This document shows positions 57,583 to 64,000 of a DNA stretch of 64,000 nt, one piece after another. Position 1 is the first letter of the stretch. Each line of letters begins with the position of its first letter. Position numbers and translations under genes: made by a program. This DNA is from Zanthoxylum bungeanum (taxonomy: Eukaryota > Streptophyta > Magnoliopsida > Sapindales > Rutaceae), in assembly GCA_019454045.1 (NCBI GenBank), contig SKCR01023747.1, positions 186,001-250,000 on the forward strand, given 5' to 3'. Under the pieces are notes generated by a model. The model was given only the letters and a program-made list of their open reading frames with translations, had not been told where the DNA came from and did no database searches.

Positions 57583-60050
57583 TGTTAGGGCTGGTGTTCG
57601 GAGTGCTAATCCGGATCGTATTTATGTCCGATTCATGAATACGAACATTTCTTTTCCATAATATTACTTAATTATGGTAGTACTTCTTACTTTTATATAC
57701 ATATTCGATCTAATTATGATTATGTTGAAACTAAATATGGTTTAGTGATATGTATATATTAGACAAAGACCCGATAATATAATTTGTAGTGCGCAGTTAC
57801 AAACTAGTTTGTAATTGACATTGGGAAGTGTCACTACTAGAAGTATATTATCAAATAAAGTTCCTGGTCAAGATTTACTAACACGGGTCAGTTAGTAAAA
57901 TCCACTGAGACCAGTACATGTCGTATCGAGACTTGGTCCGATGGTTTATCCCAATGTACCATGAGCCTTGAGAGACTCGTATAGATGTGTAGGTCTTTAT
58001 TTGATAAACACTGAACAACTCACCGAAGATTTCCTAATAGTTGGTACACCAATGTCAATAGGAATCTTCTCGAGTCGAGTAGCATAGTGGTCCTTCGACC
58101 TGAGATACCACTGTGGATATATGAGATATCCTCCACACTTTGATGGCAGACACGTCACCGATCTATTTAGATCAGACCTCCGCATGTTCGTTGGGTGTGG
58201 AATGATGCTCATGATATCCTGTGAGTATCAGATAGAATCTGTCAGTCCTGTGTACATGTATAGTATCATATACGTATTTTTGATCTAGTAAATCCATGGT
58301 TGTGGTATACTTCGGAAGCGAGGTCCGAGTGTTATTTATAGACCGTAAATTTAAAAGTCAATTATATTATACCTTAGAGATTTGACGTTCTTATCTATAT
58401 CCCCGATATAATATTTATAGCCTGTGACGGATGGATTATACGTATGTAATGACCTCGACCTGCATAGTTTAGCGAGATTATCTGTGGTCGACATAATTCA
58501 AGAGTGGGTGAATATGGACACGAAATTGAATTCCGTGACAGATAAACCTAAACTTAGAGAGTCCCACAATATGAAGTGTACTCGTTGAGCACTTGGGCAA
58601 CGCGTTATGAATAATATAGATTATTCATAATACTTCACCAAATTAAATGAGTTAATTAGAATCGTTTAAATGGTTAAACGAAAAATACATGCATTAGGGG
58701 AATTTCGATCAATTAATAATTAATGTGTATTTGTATTTGATACAAGATTTGATTTGATACATATTAATTAATTGTCAAATAAGACTTTGACACATGCCAT
58801 TAATATATGTATTTGCTATTTTATGTTAATAAAATACATATATAATAATAATCGCATTAATTAATTATTTAGATGTTTAAATGTTAAATATCTAGATAAT
58901 TAAATTATATCAATATTACATAATTGTTATGCAATATGTTTGATTATTATTGGTTACATGTGGCATGATTATATTAAGCTTGAAGTTTACAAATTGGATT
59001 TGTTAACTTAAAGTTTATTATTATTTAATTAGATTAAATTATACAAATGACCATAATACCCCTCAAAGTCGGTCAAGGCTTATTTTTAAGTTAAAAAAAT
59101 TTGTTTTCTCTTTTAGTGAGAGCCATGGACGAAACCCATCTCCATGAAAGCACCCAAAAATTTGTTTGAAGAAACAAGGAAGAAATTTAAGAAAACATTT
59201 AAGGAAATTAGGAGATTTGAAGGTAATCTTCATAACTCTTAAACTTAAAAAGTTTTTTCTTGTTCTTGAGCATCTAGACAAGTTCTAGGGTTTTTTCCTT
59301 TCTTACATTTTAGAGGTTTTTTTATTTGGAGGATGGATTTGGAGGCTTGATGCATGTGTGAAGTTAGATTAGATAATATTAGTGTAATATTGGTTCAATT
59401 TTATCATTTGATGACTTGTTGTCATTCTAGAGTATTATGACCACTCTTGTAACTCCTATAATTGTTCTTGAGTTCTCATTTGTGGTGACTGGTTGGTTGG
59501 TGTAAATATTAAAATGATTAATGTTGAGAAAATTGGATTTAAAGCATGAAAAATGTTATTTTTGGTTACCAAATCAGATCTGAATTCTGTGATTTTGGTA
59601 ATGAAAATTATGTTGTATAATATATTGGATGTGTTTTGGGCATTGGATCAATTACCAAATATTATTTCGGAGTTGAAATATGCGAAAATGGTTGTGAAAA
59701 ACGGCGTTACCGGGTGAGTTTCGGACATACCGGGTGTCCACTGTCCAAACAGTGAATTGGTCACTGTTTGGGTAGCCCATGAACTGCCCCAGTACTATTG
59801 GGGTTGACCTGGGCAACCTCATGTGTATTGGTTTGCCAGTTCGGACGAAAAACGTGTTTTATGCCATTTTGCGGAAAAATATTTTCGTAAAAGTTCCGCG
59901 ATGTTTCTAACCTAGTTATGTCATTATTTAATATCGAATAAATATGTTTAGGTGAAATATGAATGAATTATTCATATTGGATAAAAGTTTTAAAGTTACG
60001 ATATCGCCCGAACCGCGCGTTTCTGCTACTCCAGCGCTAAAACCCCAACA
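57583..60050 (+). mobile_element. solo LTR of the composite-element family
   Basis: 2468 bp, tgttaggg...ccccaaca, with a perfect GTGTA TSD. It is colinear, in inverse orientation to the window coordinates, with 31295-33831 and 5573-8012. No PBS, PPT or internal sequence is attached, so it arose by LTR-LTR recombination. It retains the hairpin (59742-59771). A 71-codon frame on its minus strand (57997-58212) recurs in sister LTRs but varies and stops differently; not called a gene. Confidence 0.92.
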
Positions 60051-60055
60051 GTGTA
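60051..60055. repeat. TSD gtgta (right) of solo LTR
   Basis: Exact duplicate of 57578-57582. Confidence 0.9.
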
Positions 60056-62835
60056 TTCGCAGATCTCTGTGGAATACATGTATTCACCCCTCAACTTAGA
60101 GCCCAGTAAAGAGAAGAACAAGTAAAGAAGAGTAACTTGCGGAATAGATAGATCACGAAACGACTAAATAGCCGAACCAAGGAGTTCAACGGAACCTGGA
60201 TAAGAATCATGAGATAGTAATATTTTGTACGAGATAGAGTGAATTGAATTCACTCTATGTCTAGCCAGATCTAAAAGAAATAAACCACTCTATCGTAGAA
60301 TGGACAACCTTCAAGAAAGTAAAGGCTCAAAAGAGTAAGGAGCCAGAGTATGAAACGAAGAGAACAACTCCATGAGTTAGAGATACGATTTATAAAGAGC
60401 CCCCCATTGTACTAGAATGGAAGGACTATAAGAGAATATCACTTGAACCAAAAGTATTAGTGGTGATACCCTAACCTGTCAAAGTTGATGTAGAGCTTCC
60501 AGGGGAGTAAAGACTTAAGAGGGCTAAGATATTGAGATTAGTAGGAAGAATAACAGAGGTAGTATGGTTGGAGTTTGAAAGAGTGTAACCCTTAAGGAGG
60601 TTCTCAGTAAGAGGTAGTAATATCAATAGTCGGAAAATGAATTATGAGTAAAGTCAAAGAAGGAAATTCAGATAGTACCTAGCAGAAGTACCCTAGTATG
60701 GGAGCCAACACCAGATATGTAAACAATGGAGTCCTAGACTTATAGATGAGCAGCAAGTATAACCACAGCATGGGTAGCTAGTGAGATCACCACAACCGAA
60801 AAGGCTTCAGGACCAATCCTCACCCTACCAACCCTCGTTAGAAAACTGCAGCAAAGAAGGACCTCGATGTTCACCTCAAGATACTCCCATAAATAAGTGA
60901 ATGCGCAGTGGAAGTAAACCGAATATAAAACCTTTATGTATAGTACAATAGCAGAATAGAAGAGGAAAATAGCTCTAAGTAAAAGATTTGGAAGAGAAGC
61001 TATTTAGAGGAAACGATGAAGAGAGAAAGTATTAGTCAAATATTAACAGAATACAAAATAACAAGTGTTAGACATTACTAGGGACATGCAAAAGATGATA
61101 TCCTTCAGATAAACGAGACAGAGACATAGACCACGTAAACTCCAGGTATAAAATAGAGCAGGAAAGAAGACAAATGACATGAAGTAAAATGTTTGGAGGT
61201 GGAACTGTCGAAGTAAGACAATAATAGAAAAATATACTAGATAAACAATGACAGAGGTACATAAGTACTAAAACAAACTTTCGATGGTTAAGTTCAGTAG
61301 TACTACAAAATAACAAGCTTTCTCAACATCAAGATAAGATAGGAATTCCATCAGACAAGAAACAGAAGAAGAAGGTAGCGAGTATACCCATAGGTTCCCA
61401 TGCAATACCTAGCTAAAAAACAAGGCAAAGTACGACCTGGAACAGATTTATTGAGGTATAACATAAAGAAGGCCAAAAAAACTAGGTATATAGATATTGT
61501 TGAGATGATGGCAACACCTGACAGAATAAGATTATGGGAATAACTGAAAGTAAGATTTTTTTAAGTGCAATCAGGCTAATAGAACAAGCCAGTGTAAAGA
61601 ATAGTTAACCAATTTATAGTAGCAATGAATTTAAAGACACAAAGAGTATGAGCAATCACCACAACCAAGTCGCTAGTGTCGACGTTAACAGTAAGGATTA
61701 ATATCTTGGAGTTAGAATATCGGAACACTTTGATGATAAACTTAGAACATGTAGAGAGTAGATCATAAACTATAAGGTCCTAAGTCCCACAGATAGGTAG
61801 GATAGAAGAACTTATAGAACGTAGCTCGTAAGTATTTAGAAGTTAGCGAAGAGGAAATAGACAGCTAAGCATTTAAGTTTATAGAATGAATGCCAAGATC
61901 GGGTTGAGCATGTGGAACTAGAGATGTATTAAGTATGATCGTTTTTACAAGCGATAAGGATTATCCTTTTATATATTTATTCTAGAGCTATGGTAGAATG
62001 TGAAGAAACCTAACTATAGAAACATAATTACCTTTAAAAATGTGAAGGCATTAGTTAAGAAGAAATTGAAGATACACTCAATAAGGTCATTAAAGGAGTT
62101 ATATTATAAAAGGGAAGTGAAGAACTCGAGGTATACTTAAAGTTAAGGAAAGTGAAGGTCATGAGCTGTAGTACAAAGTACAATAGTGATACATTAAGCG
62201 TTAAGAGTAACAGAAGCCCTAACTGATATTTAAGAATTAATATTATCATGGCAAGAGATATAAAAGGTAAGGATAAATGATTAAATTGGAACAGTCGTGG
62301 ATATGACCATATTAGCACTAATGCATCAAATTCGTTTAGGACCTTACAAGTTAAGTATGCAATAATGAGAAGAGTGATCTTCTAGGAAAACTAAAGGCAT
62401 ATTAAACCCTTAAATAAAATGTGGAGATAAAGTAAAATACAGTCATAGAGTGTTAGACAGAAATGAGTGATTCACTTGGGCACCAGTTCGAGAAGAACTT
62501 AAGTTCAGATCATGATAGAATGAGTATTTCTAGTACACACTTCGGGATATTATGTAGTATGAAATAAGAAAAGATAGAATTTTATGAAGGATAACTTCCA
62601 TGAAGGGTGACACCTCTACAAATAGGCTAGATATATGACACGAACTCCCAAAGACTAAGCTTTCAGCTACAAGAATCGAATAGAGTATACTAGTATAAGA
62701 GATTCCTAGAAGTCATATTATTGAGTTCTTGAGCGGAATAGCAGTAAGCAAGTGAAGAAAGATAAGAGTAGCATAGACCAGATTTATTCAAACCAAGGCG
62801 AACCTAAGAAGTTCAACATCAGAAGAGATTCGAGG
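60056..62835 (+). other. internal region of chromovirus-like element, right part
   Basis: Same purine-biased composition as 56.05-57.58 kb. No recognised RT, integrase or chromodomain string. Short open frames on the minus strand (for example 61068-61316, 62055-62318) are hydrophobic products of reading the purine-rich strand's complement. Confidence 0.5.
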
Positions 62836-62862
62836 ACGAATCCAATTTAAGGGGGGAGAATT
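62836..62862 (+). promoter_or_regulatory. chromovirus 3' end signature and polypurine tract
   Basis: gaggacgaatcc precedes aaggggggagaatt, directly before tgtaacacccc. The conserved gaggacgaa...PPT arrangement is typical of Tekay/Del elements and supports the assignment even without pol. Confidence 0.8.
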
Positions 62863-63297
62863 TGTAACACCCCGGTAATCTTGACAACTATTACATTATG
62901 AGAGGTATGATACATGATATAAATTATGTTGGAACATGTATACATTCATGAAATGACTTTTTGGACATTTAGAAAATTCCTCGCAGTTCCGATACGAAAT
63001 TTATTCCAAGATTAAATTCGGACAGTCTGTGATATTTGGATCGTAACTTTTTCATACATCTCTGATTTTTATAAACTTTGTATCATCGGAAAGCTAATAC
63101 CGAGACCTAAACCTTTCACGTTGGATACTTTTCGAAATTGTAATAAAAAATGGGTCAAAAAATAAGCTCAAAAATTCGAATGAATAGTACCCGAAGACTT
63201 ATCTAGAGAATTCTCCAAGTTTCTCAAAGTTTATAAATTGTTCTTCATTTAATCATTTAAAATTAGCCCCTAGTATAAAAAGAGGACAATATTCAAG
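62863..63297 (+). repeat. 3' LTR of chromovirus-like element, truncated
   Basis: Follows 53439-53870 closely to attcaag (63297), then switches abruptly to Athila RNase H sequence. About 2 kb of LTR is missing. Confidence 0.85.
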
Positions 63298-64000
63298 CTA
63301 AGACCCTTCCATTTGAAGTGATATGCGATGCTAGTAATTTTACTGTAGGAGCAGTTTTGGGACAATGCAAAGCAAAACCTTTCCACACCATTTACTACTC
63401 CAGCAAAACTTTGAATGAAGCTTAACTCAACTACACAACCACTGAAAAGGAGTTGCTCGCAGTTGTGTTTGCTTTTGATAAATTCTGATCCTATCTGCTG
63501 GGTCCCAAAGTTGTGGTCTACACAGATCATTCAGCAATCAAATACCTGATCGCGAAGAAAGATGCTAAGCCTAGATCGATCCGTTGGGTACTTCTACTGT
63601 AAGAATTTGACGTGGAGATCCGAGACAGGAAATGGACAGAAAACCAAGTGGCAGATCACTTATCAAGGCTCGAGAATAGAGAGAAACAGCTGGCAATGAA
63701 CTGATAATCAAAGAAACTTTTCCAGATGAATAGTTATTTGTCATGAAAACACATGATGTCCTTTGGTATGGTGACTATGTCAACTACATAGTATCGGGAA
63801 AATGGTCGTTGGAATGGACACATCAGCAACGAAAGAAGTTCTTCAAAGAAGCGAAACATTATGTTTGGGATGAGCCGTACCTATTCAAACGCTGTGCTGA
63901 TCAATTACTGAGATGTTTTGTTCCACAAGAGGAGGTCAATAGTGTTCTGCAGCATTGTCATTCATCACCATACGGCGGACACTTCAGCGGGAATAAAACT
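63298..64000 (+). pseudogene. second Athila-type pol fragment (RNase H to integrase start)
   Basis: Frame from PFEVICDASNFTVGAVLGQ (63310) through LNYTTTEKELLAVVFAFDKF (63425), [13 protein letters not shown] (63511) and FDVEIRDRK...NQVADHLSRLE (63606-63672), then, after a frameshift, the integrase zinc region (CADQLLRCFVPQEEV, HCHSSPYGGHFSG; 63893-63990). It covers exactly the part missing from the first Athila copy (40645-42043), with about 15% divergence by eye in shared parts. Stops at 63422, 63487 and 63599 and in the linker near 63702. Continues past the window. Confidence 0.88.

Larger units (their letters stand above)
53439..63297 (+). mobile_element. Tekay/Del-type chromovirus-like element, non-coding or decayed
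   Basis: The 5' LTR starts at 53439 (ttaacaccccgg, expected tgtaacacccc). The 3' LTR starts at 62863 (tgtaacaccccgg) after the lineage-typical end ttcgaggacgaa...aaggggggagaatt. The interior (about 56.05-57.58 and 60.06-62.86 kb) is strongly purine-biased on the plus strand. I found no gag, RT, integrase or chromodomain motif, so it is either non-autonomous or extremely decayed. A solo LTR of the composite family sits inside, and the 3' LTR is cut by an Athila fragment at 63297. Confidence 0.75.

Overview
This window is plant nuclear DNA, from a dicot-like, AT-rich, heterochromatic region, and I see no intact host gene. Nearly everything recognisable is an LTR retrotransposon or a relic of one: Ty1/copia, Ty3/gypsy of the Athila type, a Tekay/Del-type chromovirus, and a large copia-like family with no readable pol. 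Elements sit inside one another. Several boundaries are fixed to the base by terminal TG..CA, PBS/PPT motifs and 5-bp target-site duplications (TSDs).

Layout. 1-1.9 kb: decayed minus-strand copia gag/protease/integrase and its leader. 2.8-3.3 kb: an old LTR fragment. About 3.44-5.57 kb and 33.84-34.6 kb: two halves of a chromovirus-type LTR, split by a composite element at 5573-33831. The composite is LTR-internal-LTR-internal-LTR, all on the minus strand. It has itself received a plus-strand copia element (9530-19388, TSD TAATC) and a 2.6-kb solo LTR (22995-25587, TSD ACATG). 34893-46522: an 11.6-kb Athila-like gypsy element (TSD GTCAT). 46589-about 50369: a gag-deleted copia element. 50.4-53.4 kb: relics, including an Athila-like LTR piece and a minus-strand copia integrase piece. 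53439-63297: a chromovirus-type element with decayed or non-autonomous contents, interrupted by a solo LTR of the composite family (57583-60050, TSD GTGTA). 63298-64000: a fragment of a second Athila-like pol.

The most unusual content is in the Athila-like element. Downstream of integrase, where Athila elements usually carry an env-like ORF, it has a Cys-rich basic ORF and then a LONELY GUY (LOG)-type phosphoribohydrolase reading frame (cytokinin-activating family). The TSDs enclose both, so they belong to the transposon copy. The LOG frame keeps the glycine loop and most of the GGxGTxxE signature. It lacks the first Rossmann strand, carries one stop and one frameshift, and ends in a basic stretch plus an LDLNL (EAR-like) tail.

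Other structure not explained by coding: four GCCAAAG motifs spaced roughly 80-170 nt apart in the leaders of two families; a 19-nt identical leader block shared by a coding copia and the non-coding family; an LTR hairpin precisely lost from one copy; a 73-bp minisatellite of paired TCGCGA palindromes; and a 236-bp repeat whose hairpin arms change in a compensatory way. All alignments and translations were done by eye, so identities are approximate.
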